In this document: in pieces, positions 16,886-25,608 of the stretch | Position numbering within the stretch: the stretch's first letter is position 1 | Layout: each line of letters begins with the position of its first letter | Assembly (NCBI GenBank): GCA_042576225.1 | Contig: JBHPCA010000006.1 | Location: 1 to 44,596, forward strand | Origin: GWF2-30-66 sp042576225 | GTDB taxonomy: Bacteria > Babelota > Babeliae > Babelales > Vermiphilaceae | Length of the DNA stretch: 44,596 bases | Direction of reading: 5' to 3' | The notes under the pieces: generated by a model | What the model was told of the DNA's origin: nothing | The model's database searches: none | What the model saw: the letters and a program-made list of their open reading frames with translations, nothing else | Translations under genes and position numbers: made by a program

Positions 16886-18124
16886 ATGCGTAGCAAAATG
16901 TTTTTGAATGAGTTTTTGAAAATCAAGCTTTTGCTTGTGTTTATATTGCTTTTTTATAAAGTAGCAGATTTTTGTGCCCCTAAGTTGCATGGGGGGCAGG
17001 TATTGAAAAATTGCGGATATGTGCTTTCTCGTGATATGCATGCCATAAAAGGCGCTGAAGTTGAAAAAGTGGTATTATATTCCAAAAAATGTGAAAACTC
17101 TGATGAAAAAATTATACGTAATGGAGTGTTGTTAAAGCGTAAAAAAGCCAAAGGTACGGTTTTAATTTGTCATGGGTTTACCTGTGATAAAAACGATATA
17201 GGTTTTTTGCGTTATATGTTTAAAGATTATAACTGTATGACATTTGATTTCAGAGCGCATGGTGAAAATATTGATGGGCAGTGTTGCACACTTGGCAAGC
17301 ATGAAGCATATGACGTGACAGCAGCGGCGAAGTTTTTAAGGGGGCATCCGGATCTGCAAGGTAAGCCGATTTTGGTGTATGGGTTTTCCATGGGGTCAGT
17401 CGCTTCCATTGAAGCCCAAGCAAAAGACAGATCTCTTTTTGATGCTATGATATTAGATTGCCCATTTGATTCTGCAGAAAATGTGATCAAACAGGGGCTT
17501 GATAACAAAAAGATTTCAATTTTTGGGCATGAGTTTAATATTCCAGGAAAACGAATACTACAGAAATATGTTTTTCATCCATATGTACAATCATTTATAA
17601 AAGTTTTATTGTGTGCAGTACAAAAGCTTAACTATAGAAATATAAAAACATTGATACACCCCGTTAATCCCTCAGAATCGATTAAAAAGATTTCAATACC
17701 CTGTTTATTTATTTATTGTAAAAATGATGAGAAAATTTCTATTAACAGTATAAAATCGGTTTATTATAATGCTGCATCCAGATATAAAAAATTATGGATA
17801 ACAAATGGCAGAAGACATTTTGATTCTTTTTTCTATAATCCAGAAAAATATACTGAACGAATAAGAAAATTTACATCTAAAGTAATTGCAGGGACTATTT
17901 ATAAAAAATGTAAGCATAAAATAGTAGAAGATGTTGAAAGTGGCGATCAATTAAAAACGACGCTTGAGATAGGAGACATTGAACATATAACCAAAAGGGG
18001 GCCCTTGGACGGGCTTACGATGTCGCCCCTTCAGGCGCAGTTTGCCCGGAGTTTACCGAAGGAGCGCACACGGCAGGATAAGTTGGTATTAGGGCGGGAT
18101 AATATGGAGGATGATAATGAATAA
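16886..18124 (+). CDS. Membrane-anchored alpha/beta hydrolase
   Basis: I start at ATG 16886, just after an AAAGGGGAG site, giving 412 residues. An N-terminal signal-anchor (KIKLLLVFILLFYKVADF) is followed by an alpha/beta-hydrolase fold: LICHGFTCDKNDIGFL (oxyanion region), FDFRAHG, the nucleophile elbow VYGFSMGS with its Ser, PCLFIYCKNDEKIS with the candidate Asp, and GRRHFDSFF with the candidate His. This resembles S33-type or FrsA-like serine hydrolases; the substrate is unknown. The last 40 codons are compositionally odd: a G+C-rich segment (about 17995-18100) encodes a charged tail unlike the rest. The end overlaps the next gene by eight bases, implying translational coupling with the thioredoxin-like protein. 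Confidence 0.8.
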   Translation: MRSKMFLNEFLKIKLLLVFILLFYKVADFCAPKLHGGQVLKNCGYVLSRDMHAIKGAEVEKVVLYSKKCENSDEKIIRNGVLLKRKKAKGTVLICHGFTCDKNDIGFLRYMFKDYNCMTFDFRAHGENIDGQCCTLGKHEAYDVTAAAKFLRGHPDLQGKPILVYGFSMGSVASIEAQAKDRSLFDAMILDCPFDSAENVIKQGLDNKKISIFGHEFNIPGKRILQKYVFHPYVQSFIKVLLCAVQKLNYRNIKTLIHPVNPSESIKKISIPCLFIYCKNDEKISINSIKSVYYNAASRYKKLWITNGRRHFDSFFYNPEKYTERIRKFTSKVIAGTIYKKCKHKIVEDVESGDQLKTTLEIGDIEHITKRGPLDGLTMSPLQAQFARSLPKERTRQDKLVLGRDNMEDDNE

Positions 18125-18872
18125 ATTATTTTTCAAGAGACTTTCGTATTTAATTTTAGCTTTTGCCATAATGGGAGCTTTAAAAACAATTTTGGCAAGG
18201 CGTGCAAATGTAAAATCACAGGATCGATTTTATAAAATTATTAGTAAACCGAGGTATAATCTTGCAATAGTAATGTTTTACGACTCAAGTAAAACAATGC
18301 GGCGAGAGGATCCTCAAGAATACGAAACAATTAAAAGTATGGAATCAATATTTAAAAATACAAGCATGGTATTTCGGTATGACGATGCAGATCTGATTTT
18401 TATTTCTGTTAACATGTGCAATAAGGGAAACGCCGCATTTGCAGACGTGTACAACATTAAATTTTCTCCGACATTTATACTGTTTAAAGATGGTCAGCCA
18501 TATAAAGATAAAGCAGGTAATATGGCTATATTGACAGGATTTGCCTCAAGAGCTCGTTTAGATAAGTTTATAGATTCGCACTACAAAGAGCTTATTGAGA
18601 AAAATAGAAAAAGAAACAGAGAAATAAGAGATAAAAAAATAGAACAGAACCTAGCTCGATCCTATTATTGGGGATGGGGCTGTGGAGGCCCATACTGGGG
18701 TGGCTGTGGTGGCTGGGGCGGTTACGGTGGCTGCTGGGGTGGTTATGGTGGCTGGGGAGGCTGCGGCGGCTGGGGAGGCTGGAGAGGCTGCGGTGGCCGG
18801 AGAGGCTGCGGTGGCGGATACAGACGAGGTTGCTGTAGAGGCGGCGGCGGTTGTAGAAGAAGGTGTCGATAA
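18117..18872 (+). CDS. Thioredoxin-like protein with Gly/Trp/Cys/Arg-rich tail
   Basis: Start ATG 18117 has a GGAGG site six bases upstream (251 residues). After a signal-anchor helix (about 8-27) comes a thioredoxin-like fold: LAIVMFYDSSK, ADLIFISVNM, and YNIKFSPTFILFKDGQPY with the cis-Pro (SPT at 117-119). The redox CxxC is missing; that position reads DSSKTM, so it is unlikely to be a disulfide oxidoreductase on its own. A charged helix (155-180) leads to a tail (about 182-251) made of Gly-Trp-Gly-Gly-Cys and Gly-Gly-Tyr units, ending in Arg/Cys pairs. The tail is encoded by a G+C-rich minisatellite. It is coupled to the upstream hydrolase. A structural or surface role is possible, but the function is unknown. 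Confidence 0.7.
   Translation: MNKLFFKRLSYLILAFAIMGALKTILARRANVKSQDRFYKIISKPRYNLAIVMFYDSSKTMRREDPQEYETIKSMESIFKNTSMVFRYDDADLIFISVNMCNKGNAAFADVYNIKFSPTFILFKDGQPYKDKAGNMAILTGFASRARLDKFIDSHYKELIEKNRKRNREIRDKKIEQNLARSYYWGWGCGGPYWGGCGGWGGYGGCWGGYGGWGGCGGWGGWRGCGGRRGCGGGYRRGCCRGGGGCRRRCR
18660..18868 (+). repeat. G+C-rich minisatellite coding the Gly/Trp/Cys tail
   Basis: Imperfect repeats of GGTGGC, GGCTGG and GGAGGC triplet groups stand out sharply from the AT-rich surroundings. They keep the frame of the thioredoxin-like gene. Confidence 0.8.
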
Positions 18873-18925
18873 GTTTAGATAAGCTTGTAAGCCTGCCATA
18901 AAGCATATAATCGATAATATATTTT

Positions 18926-18988
18926 AAAAACGCTTGCGTATAAAGGGCATTTGCTTTCCCTCCCCCAACGCAGGCGTTTTATTTTTTG
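18926..18988 (+). terminator. Terminator after the thioredoxin-like gene
   Basis: AAAACGCTTGCGT and ACGCAGGCGTTTT pair with one G-U, across a loop of about 28 bases, followed by ATTTTTT. A second short hairpin, AGCCC/GGGCT plus five T, lies at 19011-19032. Confidence 0.7.
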
Positions 18989-19119
18989 CGATATCCGTAT
19001 TTTTTCGATTAGCCCTTTCTCAGGGCTTTTTGGTATACCATTTGCAGGCTGTATAAGATATCTCTATACTATTTTTACTTATAGATTTAATTTGTATAAT
19101 TATAAATAGTGGAGAAATC

Positions 19120-20718
19120 ATGAAAATTTTTAAAAATAAGCTTTTATCTTTGGTTGTTGTGTCGACGATTGTTTTCAGTTCTGTTAGTTCTGTCAATATA
19201 TACCCAGGATGTTTATCCTTTTTTTGGGGCAGCAAAAAAGTGGCAAAAACTCATAAAATATCTGGGAGCTTTTTTTCAAAGCTCTTTGCAGGAGCAGGCG
19301 CTATTTTTTTAGCAGTAACTTCTGTTTATCTCGCATATAAAAACTGGTTTGCAGATGATGGCAAGGGCAACGGTGGTGATGGTAAAAATGGTAGCAATGG
19401 TGATAATAAATCTGACGTTACTAATTCTGATAACCAAAATGACCAAAAAGATAATATTCAAAAGAATAGCAAAGATTCTAAATACGGTGACAAAAAAGAC
19501 CCAAAAAATCAGGATAAACAGAATAATAACCAAAGTAATAACACAAGAGAAGAGATTGTAGACATAGAAGAAAAGCCAAAAAATTCTGGTAAAGATGGTC
19601 AAAAAAATAAAGATAATAAAAATAATAAAAATAAACAAAAGGGTGGTGGAAGAAAGTTTCCTCAGCTTCCAAGGAAACCTTCAAGCCTAGTACACGCGTA
19701 CAAAAAGAAAAATGGCGAACTTAATCTTGCCCCGCATATTAAGCACTATAAGAATATTGACAATGTAGAGTATATACAGCTTAAAACCGTTGATCAGTTT
19801 AATTCAAAAGTTAAATCTAACGCGAAAAAGAGTGCTACCTGCGGAACTCTAAGCATCAGAAATGCTTATTGGATGTACAATTTTTTCAGGACTCCTGATT
19901 ATGCAAGAAAAGAGCATTTCCTGAGGGAAATAAATAGTCAAGGAAACGCAAAAAAATATCTTGAAAAGCTTACGGATGAAAAAAAAGAAACCGTTTGGCT
20001 AATTGCTGATGACATTGATCGTCGAATTAGAAGGATGAGCGAGTTAAAGAAAAAAAAGGATGAAAATTTCAATATGACGGGGCATGTAACAGTTCTTGAT
20101 ACCGTATTATTGTTAGAAAACGGAGCCCAAAACCATATTTTGGAGCGTTTTAGGAAATTTGAGAATTATTACCATGTGTTTCTTGTAAACACCGGTGATG
20201 TGTTTAGTGGCGTGCTAAGAGACATGTTTGAAAACGAAAAGAGATTAGTTGAGCAACAAAGGAACAACAAGATAAAAAATCGGTGGTTTGAAGATTTCAA
20301 AGCAGGAGGGCGCTCTGGAAACCATTGGTATGTAGTTGCCTTAGAAAAAAGAGGTTCTAGTATAAAATGTTATATTATTGATACAGCGGGCGGCGCTAAT
20401 CACATAAAAGGTCTAGATGGAAAAAAACAGAGTCTAGGTGGGAAAAGAAATAAATATTTGTGTGATTATATTATTAATGGGTATTCGTCTGTTAGGTTCA
20501 GGGAAGCAATTGCTCGTGAAGGAAGGGCAAGATTTTTAAATAGTATTATTTTAAATAAAAAACCAGAAGATATATTTGAAAATCCTATAAAGCCAAAGCC
20601 TCAAACAAAGAAACCACAAAAAAAGAAAAAGTCTAAAATAAAGCCAAAAAAACCTCGAAAAATAAATAAAAAAAGTAACGGGCGTCGTAATATTGGAAGG
20701 CGAGGGAGAAAGAGATAG
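19120..20718 (+). CDS. Exported protein with candidate Cys-His-Asp hydrolase domain (paralogue 1)
   Basis: The 532-residue protein has a signal peptide, a second hydrophobic helix (about 52-73), a low-complexity Asn/Lys/Asp/Gly linker (78-178), a folded domain (about 195-445) and a basic Pro/Lys tail. I know no family match. The domain shares a clear pattern with the protein starting at 22916: SATCGTLSIRNA (Cys241), YHVFLVNTGD (351-360), NHWYVVALEK (His402) and CYIIDT...NHI (Asp421). Cys, then His, then Asp with these spacings fits a papain-like (clan CA) cysteine hydrolase; this is inference without a family assignment. Start ATG 19120 follows a GGAG site, and a terminator follows at 20771. 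A host-directed or envelope-facing role is possible. Confidence 0.65.
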   Translation: MKIFKNKLLSLVVVSTIVFSSVSSVNIYPGCLSFFWGSKKVAKTHKISGSFFSKLFAGAGAIFLAVTSVYLAYKNWFADDGKGNGGDGKNGSNGDNKSDVTNSDNQNDQKDNIQKNSKDSKYGDKKDPKNQDKQNNNQSNNTREEIVDIEEKPKNSGKDGQKNKDNKNNKNKQKGGGRKFPQLPRKPSSLVHAYKKKNGELNLAPHIKHYKNIDNVEYIQLKTVDQFNSKVKSNAKKSATCGTLSIRNAYWMYNFFRTPDYARKEHFLREINSQGNAKKYLEKLTDEKKETVWLIADDIDRRIRRMSELKKKKDENFNMTGHVTVLDTVLLLENGAQNHILERFRKFENYYHVFLVNTGDVFSGVLRDMFENEKRLVEQQRNNKIKNRWFEDFKAGGRSGNHWYVVALEKRGSSIKCYIIDTAGGANHIKGLDGKKQSLGGKRNKYLCDYIINGYSSVRFREAIAREGRARFLNSIILNKKPEDIFENPIKPKPQTKKPQKKKKSKIKPKKPRKINKKSNGRRNIGRRGRKR

Positions 20719-20770
20719 TCCCATTTAAGTATAAAAATAATTTAAGTATATTAAAGAAAAAATGAGATGG

Positions 20771-20802
20771 CCCCTGAGTGATATTCTTACTCAGGGGTTT
20801 TT
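20771..20802 (+). terminator. Intrinsic terminator after paralogue 1
   Basis: A perfect 9-bp stem, CCCCTGAGT/ACTCAGGGG, with a 9-base loop is followed by five T. Confidence 0.9.
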
Positions 20803-20856
20803 GCCGTAAAAACTAATTAATGTTAAGAAATATTCGAAAAAAACATAAAAGAAGGC

Positions 20857-21031
20857 TTCCCCCCCGTTTTCCCTGAGCTTGACGAAGGGTATATATTTGA
20901 TTTTTTTTATTTTGTTTTATGTTGTTTTAGTATAAAATCTTTATAAGTAAAAGTATTTTTATTAACTTTTTTACTAAAAATTAACTATATAATATAAACC
21001 CTTCGTCAAGCTCAGGGAAGACGGGGGGAAT
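20857..21031. mobile_element. MITE-like element with ~38-bp inverted repeats
   Basis: The left arm (20857-20896) and the right arm (about 20990-21031) are near-identical inverted copies, each containing the core CCTTCGTCAAGCTCAGGG next to a run of C or G. The 95-base interior is nearly pure A/T and has no coding capacity. The arms could fold into one long hairpin or mark a small non-autonomous transposable element. I see no clear target-site duplication. It lies between a terminator and pepA. The rest of the 419-base gap (20719-21137) holds nothing else I recognise. Confidence 0.7.
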
Positions 21032-21137
21032 GTTTTTTGGGTTATTTTTGCGTGAATTATTATTTTTTGGGCAAGCTTTAAAAGTATATTGGCTAGTTAT
21101 ACATAGTTTTGATATAAAAATTTCAGGAGTGCAAATT

Positions 21138-22682
21138 ATGATAAAATGTAAGGTGACGAGCAAAAAGCTTTTGGATCAAAAAGCAGATTGCTACGTGGTA
21201 TTTTTAGAGCAGGATTTTAAATCACCAACAGATACAAAAGATTTGCTCGAAATAGAAAAAAAACATTTTCCCAGAATCAAATCTTTTTTGAAATCAAAAA
21301 ATTTTGATGGTTGTGCAAAAAGTAGTTTGCTATTGCATTGCCATGATAATGAAGGTGAAGAAATATTGCATTTTTTATTTTTGGGCCTGGGTAAACCGGA
21401 ACCAAGTAAGAAGACTAGAAAAATGGATATAGAAAATTTCAGAAAAGCGCTTGGGTTGATGGTTAGAGTTGTAGAGAAAAATAAATTCAAGAAGGTAGCG
21501 ATGAAAATGCCGTCAGCTACGCTTTTTGGGGTATCACAAGAATATATAGGAAAACAAGTAGCAACTATTTTGAATATGGCGAGCTACCATTTTGATGAAT
21601 TTATTACTAAAGAATCGTGCAAATTATCTCATAGCTTTGACATAACATTAGTTGTGACTGATAAGCATAAGTTTTCTGTCAAAAATGGACTAAGGCAAGG
21701 CGAGTATATTTCACAAGCAGTAAACAAAGCTCGTTATTGGGTCGATTTACCTCCCGCAAATCTAACGCCTGTGGACCTGGCAAATACGGCCAAAGCTATT
21801 GCAAAAAAGCATGGTTTGAAGATTACTGTTTTTGGCGAAAAAGAGATTGAGAAAATGGGGATGGGTGGTCTTGCTGCAGTTTCCAAAGGCTCAGAACGAG
21901 ATTGTGCTTTAGTGGTAATGGAATACAAAACTGAACCTAAGAGAAAGAAGGCACCAACATTGGCTTTTGTGGGTAAAGGCATTACGTTTGACTCCGGTGG
22001 TTTAAGCCTAAAACCTTCTAATTACATGGAAACTATGAAAGAGGACATGTCTGGTGCAGCGGCAGTTATAGCTGCTATGGACGCGTTGGCGAATTTAAAA
22101 CCTGATGTAAATGTTATTTGTGTCGCTCCTTTGGCAGAAAACCTACCTAGTGGCAAAGCGATTATGCCTGGTGATATTATAAAATTTTATAACGGCAAAA
22201 CGGCAGAGGTTAAAAATACAGATGCAGAAGGGCGTTTAGTGCTTGCTGATGCATTATCGTATGTTGAGAAGAAGTATAAACCGGATGCAATTATCGATTT
22301 AGCAACACTTACCGGCGCGTGCCAATATGCACTCGGTCCATTTTTTTGTGGAATGATGAGCAAAGATAGCGATCTTATTGCAAAGGTTGAGAAAGCATCT
22401 CAATTGTCTGGTGATAGAGTGTGGAATTTGCCGTTTGTTGATGATTATAAGCCGGCGATAAAATCTTCAGTTGCTGATATGTCAAATACAGGGAATCGCA
22501 AATATATGGCCGGGACGATTACAGCAGGCTTTTTCTTGAAGAATTTTGTGGAAGATACGCCCTGGTTACATTTAGATATTGCAGGCACTGCGTACAATAC
22601 TCCTGATACGAGTTATTTAAGAGACGGGGCTACTGGGTTTGGTGTACGATTACTGGTGGAGTTGGCACTTAACTGGAAGTAG
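21138..22682 (+). CDS. pepA: Cytosol (leucyl) aminopeptidase, M17 family
   Basis: PepA removes N-terminal residues from peptides using two metal ions and acts as a hexamer in the cytoplasm. The catalytic domain is intact: GKGITFDSGGLSLKPS with a metal-binding Lys and Asp, DMSGAAAV, and the M17 signature NTDAEGRLVLADALSY. The N-terminal non-catalytic domain is also present. I place the start at ATG 21138 (514 residues), eight bases after an AGGAG site; the open frame extends upstream to 21030, but that part runs into the inverted-repeat element and encodes an unlikely hydrophobic leader. It sits between two paralogous exported proteins, with no evident functional link. Peptide recycling would suit an amino-acid-scavenging intracellular bacterium. 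Confidence 0.95.
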   Translation: MIKCKVTSKKLLDQKADCYVVFLEQDFKSPTDTKDLLEIEKKHFPRIKSFLKSKNFDGCAKSSLLLHCHDNEGEEILHFLFLGLGKPEPSKKTRKMDIENFRKALGLMVRVVEKNKFKKVAMKMPSATLFGVSQEYIGKQVATILNMASYHFDEFITKESCKLSHSFDITLVVTDKHKFSVKNGLRQGEYISQAVNKARYWVDLPPANLTPVDLANTAKAIAKKHGLKITVFGEKEIEKMGMGGLAAVSKGSERDCALVVMEYKTEPKRKKAPTLAFVGKGITFDSGGLSLKPSNYMETMKEDMSGAAAVIAAMDALANLKPDVNVICVAPLAENLPSGKAIMPGDIIKFYNGKTAEVKNTDAEGRLVLADALSYVEKKYKPDAIIDLATLTGACQYALGPFFCGMMSKDSDLIAKVEKASQLSGDRVWNLPFVDDYKPAIKSSVADMSNTGNRKYMAGTITAGFFLKNFVEDTPWLHLDIAGTAYNTPDTSYLRDGATGFGVRLLVELALNWK

Positions 22683-22791
22683 AATAATAAAGGGGGTTGC
22701 ACAAAAGCAGCCCCAAAAATTTGATAAAGCAAGAGAATTTGGGAAAATTTACAAACAGGATATTAGAATGTTGTTTTGCAATAGCTTGTGG

Positions 22792-22824
22792 GAGCCTCAA
22801 TTGCTTTATTAGAGGGGCTCTTGT
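22792..22824 (+). terminator. Possible terminator downstream of pepA
   Basis: GAGCCTC pairs with GAGGGGCTC (two-base bulge), followed by a pyrimidine-rich run. A nearer hairpin, GGGGTTGC/GCAGCCCC (22693-22714), lacks a T run. The rest of the 233-base gap shows nothing else. Confidence 0.45.
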
Positions 22825-22915
22825 CTTCTTATGTTATTAATGTATAATTGTTTTGGTAGCTTTAGTAAAGCTTATATTGTGTAATTTTTTAATCAACCGT
22901 GAAATGGGGAAAATC

Positions 22916-24271
22916 ATGAAAAACCTTATGAATCGTAAAAGAATGAAATCGTTTTCGTTTTTGGTGCTTTTTTCTATAATTTTTAGCTTTAGCACCTCCT
23001 ACTCAGGCCCGTTTTGGGGCTTGTTTGGAAGAAAAAAAGTTCAGCCTAAGACAACACTTTTAGGAAAACTTTTTTATGGTACAGGTACTGTTGCTTTCTT
23101 AGGTGTTGTTTTTATGGCATTTACCAAGTTATTTGGCGGAGGTGATTGCAACTTGGATGCTACTGATAAGCCAGATGTTACTGAAAGAGAGGGGCAAGAG
23201 GTTGAGATTCCAGAATATATTGCGCCCTATGTAATAGATTCTGTGCGTTTGAGGGGCATTAACTATCTCCAATTGGAGACAGTTAATCAGTTTAGTAATA
23301 CCATTATTGGTAGCAAACTTGTGAAAAACTTGATTGCCAAGAGACAAGAATATTCAAAAGCTAAAGAGGGAGAGACCCAACAAGAAAGAAAGGAAAGGAT
23401 CGAATCAGGAAGAGGTTTTTCTTCAAGTGCTACCTGTCCTTCGCATGCAATTAGAAATGCATTTTTGGCTTGTCAATTATTTTCTCCCCAAAGAAATGAT
23501 TTTCAGAGGCAAATGTTTCTTGATATGTTTAAGAGTGAAGATCATGTAAGAAGTTATCTCGAAAGACTTGTTAATGATGGTTTGCCAATAAGTTGGCTTC
23601 TTAAAGAAGTTGTTGTAGATAGAATTAACCAGCTTGGTATTTCTGATAATGTGTCTGTTCTTGAGAGTGTGGCTTCGGAAATTGATGGTGGATATTTAAA
23701 CGCTGTAGTAAATAAATTTAGAAACAATGATAGCTGTTTCCATGTGTTTATTATCAATACAGGAGATATGACTGGTGGGCTATGGCAAGCTCGTGTAGCA
23801 GTTGAGCAAGAGTTGAATGTTGATATAGATCAAGAAAGCTTTAATTCTTTACTTGATAGAGAGCAAAGAAAGGCTCATTGGTACGCAGCAGTGCTGAGAA
23901 AAGATGGGGATAGATACAGTTACTATATTCTTGATACAATAAGGGAAGATAATCACATAACGGATCCAGCTTTTTCTGACAGGAATATATATTTGATTGA
24001 AAATATTATACAACATAATTCTAGTAATCCTAAAAATCTTAAACAAAATAATTTCTCTAACATAAACTTTTATGAATCTATAGAAAAGTATGGTAAAAGA
24101 TGTTTAAGAAATGATATTAGAGATGGATTTTTGTGGAGCAAGAAAAGGAAAAAGATAAAAACTGTTACAAGCAACAGTAGCACCAAATCCAAAATTACAA
24201 AAAAAACAAAGACTATTACAAGAAAGAAAAAAAAGCTGAAGCAGAAGTTAAAAAAGAAAAAAGTAGTTTAG
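22916..24271 (+). CDS. Exported protein with candidate Cys-His-Asp hydrolase domain (paralogue 2)
   Basis: Start ATG 22916 follows an AATGGGGAAAAT site and gives 451 residues; the frame is open from 22853 but without support. The plan matches the protein at 19120: signal peptide (about 10-30), second hydrophobic helix (about 52-72), folded domain and Lys-rich tail, here with a much shorter linker. Shared motifs are SATCPSHAIRNA (Cys174), FHVFIINTGD (275-284), AHWYAAVLRK (His321) and YYILDT...NHI (Asp340). The spacing of Cys, His and Asp is conserved even though overall identity is low, which supports functional importance. I do not recognise the family. Duplication with pepA between the copies is the likely history. 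A terminator follows at 24291. Confidence 0.65.
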   Translation: MKNLMNRKRMKSFSFLVLFSIIFSFSTSYSGPFWGLFGRKKVQPKTTLLGKLFYGTGTVAFLGVVFMAFTKLFGGGDCNLDATDKPDVTEREGQEVEIPEYIAPYVIDSVRLRGINYLQLETVNQFSNTIIGSKLVKNLIAKRQEYSKAKEGETQQERKERIESGRGFSSSATCPSHAIRNAFLACQLFSPQRNDFQRQMFLDMFKSEDHVRSYLERLVNDGLPISWLLKEVVVDRINQLGISDNVSVLESVASEIDGGYLNAVVNKFRNNDSCFHVFIINTGDMTGGLWQARVAVEQELNVDIDQESFNSLLDREQRKAHWYAAVLRKDGDRYSYYILDTIREDNHITDPAFSDRNIYLIENIIQHNSSNPKNLKQNNFSNINFYESIEKYGKRCLRNDIRDGFLWSKKRKKIKTVTSNSSTKSKITKKTKTITRKKKKLKQKLKKKKVV

Positions 24272-24290
24272 TAAGCTTTTATTAAGATTG

Positions 24291-24340
24291 AAAAGCAGGC
24301 GGTTCTTGAAGAAAAAACTTTATAGGCCGTCTGCTTTTTA
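24291..24340. terminator. Bidirectional terminator between paralogue 2 and ftsW
   Basis: AAAAGCAGGCGG and CCGTCTGCTTTT form a 12-bp stem with one G-T pair. A T run follows on the plus strand and a shorter one on the minus strand, so it can serve both converging genes. Confidence 0.8.
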
Positions 24341-25465
24341 TATTTTTTGTTCAGCGTTGCTATACACAATGTTTACAATAAGTCCAATCATGCATAAACT
24401 GCATACGAGTGAGGTGTTGCCGTAACTGACAAATGGGAGGCCAATACCCTTGGTAGGAACCAAACCGGTCGCTACAGCCAAATTTATTACCGCCTGCAGG
24501 CTTATGAGTGCCACAAAGCCCATAACGGTGAATCTTGAAAATATATCCGTAATTTGCCATGAGATACGCATGCCAAAGTAAAAGAGGGTTATAAATAGCA
24601 TGAGTATACCCAGAGAGCCGATAAATCCGGTCTCCTCAGCGATGATAGAAAAGATAAAATCGGTATGTTGCATCGGTAAATAGAAGAACTTTTGTTTAGA
24701 GTTTGAGATCCCAACACCCCAAAAACCTCCTGAGCCTATAGCAATTAACGACTGAATAATCTGAAATCCCGATCCTTGCGGGTCTTTCCACGGATTTAGA
24801 AATGTTACGATTCTTTTAAGTCTATACGGCTTTAGATAAACTAATGTAATTGCTGATGGAATAAGCGCCAATACACTAAAAAAAAGATGCTTAGGGTTAA
24901 ACTTTGCTACAAAAAGCATAATAAATACTGTCGTTGCTAGCGTTACAGTGAGCCCAAAGTCAGGCTGTTTGAGTAACACAAGACTGGTTGCTCCGACAAT
25001 TATTATTACCGGCAAATACGCATTGAAAAAAGAGCTTAAATTATCCTGTTTTTTGGAAATAAAGTAGGCGATATACATAATTATTGCTAATTTAAGCATT
25101 TCACTAGGTTGAAATCCAAACCCAAAGATTTTTATCCACCTACTGGACCCATGTATGGTTTGCGATATTGATGTAATAAGTGTTGCTCCGGTTAATAAAA
25201 ATGTACCCCAAAAAATAAGTGGGGTCATTTTTTTTATAAACTTCAGGGGTAATACAAAGGCAACAATCATGCCGATTATTCCCAAAAATAATCCAAAAGC
25301 CTGTTTTTTCACAAAATAGTGGGGGCATCCAAATTTCTCAAGTGCATAGACAGAACTTGAGGAATAGATAAACACGAGGCCGATTGCTATTAGCGTCGTG
25401 ACTGTTAGTAAAAATAGATTAAGATCAGTTTTTATTTTATATTTTTTTTCTTGCGTGCTTTGCAT
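24338..25465 (-). CDS. ftsW: FtsW/RodA-family peptidoglycan glycosyltransferase
   Basis: SEDS proteins polymerise lipid II into glycan strands together with a class B PBP; FtsW does so at the division septum. The 375-residue protein has about ten membrane helices and the family landmarks GSSRWIKIFGFGFQPSE, LLKQPDFG with the catalytic Asp, the extracellular loop FLNPWKDPQGSGFQIIQS, IIAEETGFIG, and the C-terminal GLVPTKGIGLPFVSYGN. The name FtsW over RodA rests on the GIGLPFVSYG ending and on murD on the same strand upstream, as in division clusters. Here two ankyrin genes separate the pair. Start ATG 25465 has a GGGAGAG site. Confidence 0.88.
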   Translation of the reverse strand: MQSTQEKKYKIKTDLNLFLLTVTTLIAIGLVFIYSSSSVYALEKFGCPHYFVKKQAFGLFLGIIGMIVAFVLPLKFIKKMTPLIFWGTFLLTGATLITSISQTIHGSSRWIKIFGFGFQPSEMLKLAIIMYIAYFISKKQDNLSSFFNAYLPVIIIVGATSLVLLKQPDFGLTVTLATTVFIMLFVAKFNPKHLFFSVLALIPSAITLVYLKPYRLKRIVTFLNPWKDPQGSGFQIIQSLIAIGSGGFWGVGISNSKQKFFYLPMQHTDFIFSIIAEETGFIGSLGILMLFITLFYFGMRISWQITDIFSRFTVMGFVALISLQAVINLAVATGLVPTKGIGLPFVSYGNTSLVCSLCMIGLIVNIVYSNAEQKI

Positions 25466-25608
25466 ACTACTCTCCCATATATAATCTATATTAGTATAGA
25501 AATTTTTTTGGGGAAAATAGTAGCTTTGTTTTTATTTTGCCGCAGAATAGTTGTTAAAGAGACATGCTACCCTACTACCTAGGTGCAACTTTTTTGGCTA
25601 TAGAGTAT

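Noticed and set aside
18651..18899. Ala/Ser/Thr-rich open frames antisense to the Gly-rich tail
   Set aside because: They arise from reading the minisatellite on the other strand; no ribosome site or export signal.
21030..21137. N-terminal extension of pepA
   Set aside because: It begins within the inverted-repeat arm, lacks a ribosome site and encodes a hydrophobic leader unlike M17 enzymes; ATG 21138 has AGGAG.
19120..24271. Ulp1-like (C48) protease for the paired proteins
   Set aside because: HWY...D recalls Ulp1, but there the Cys comes last; here it comes first, so a papain-like order is the better reading.
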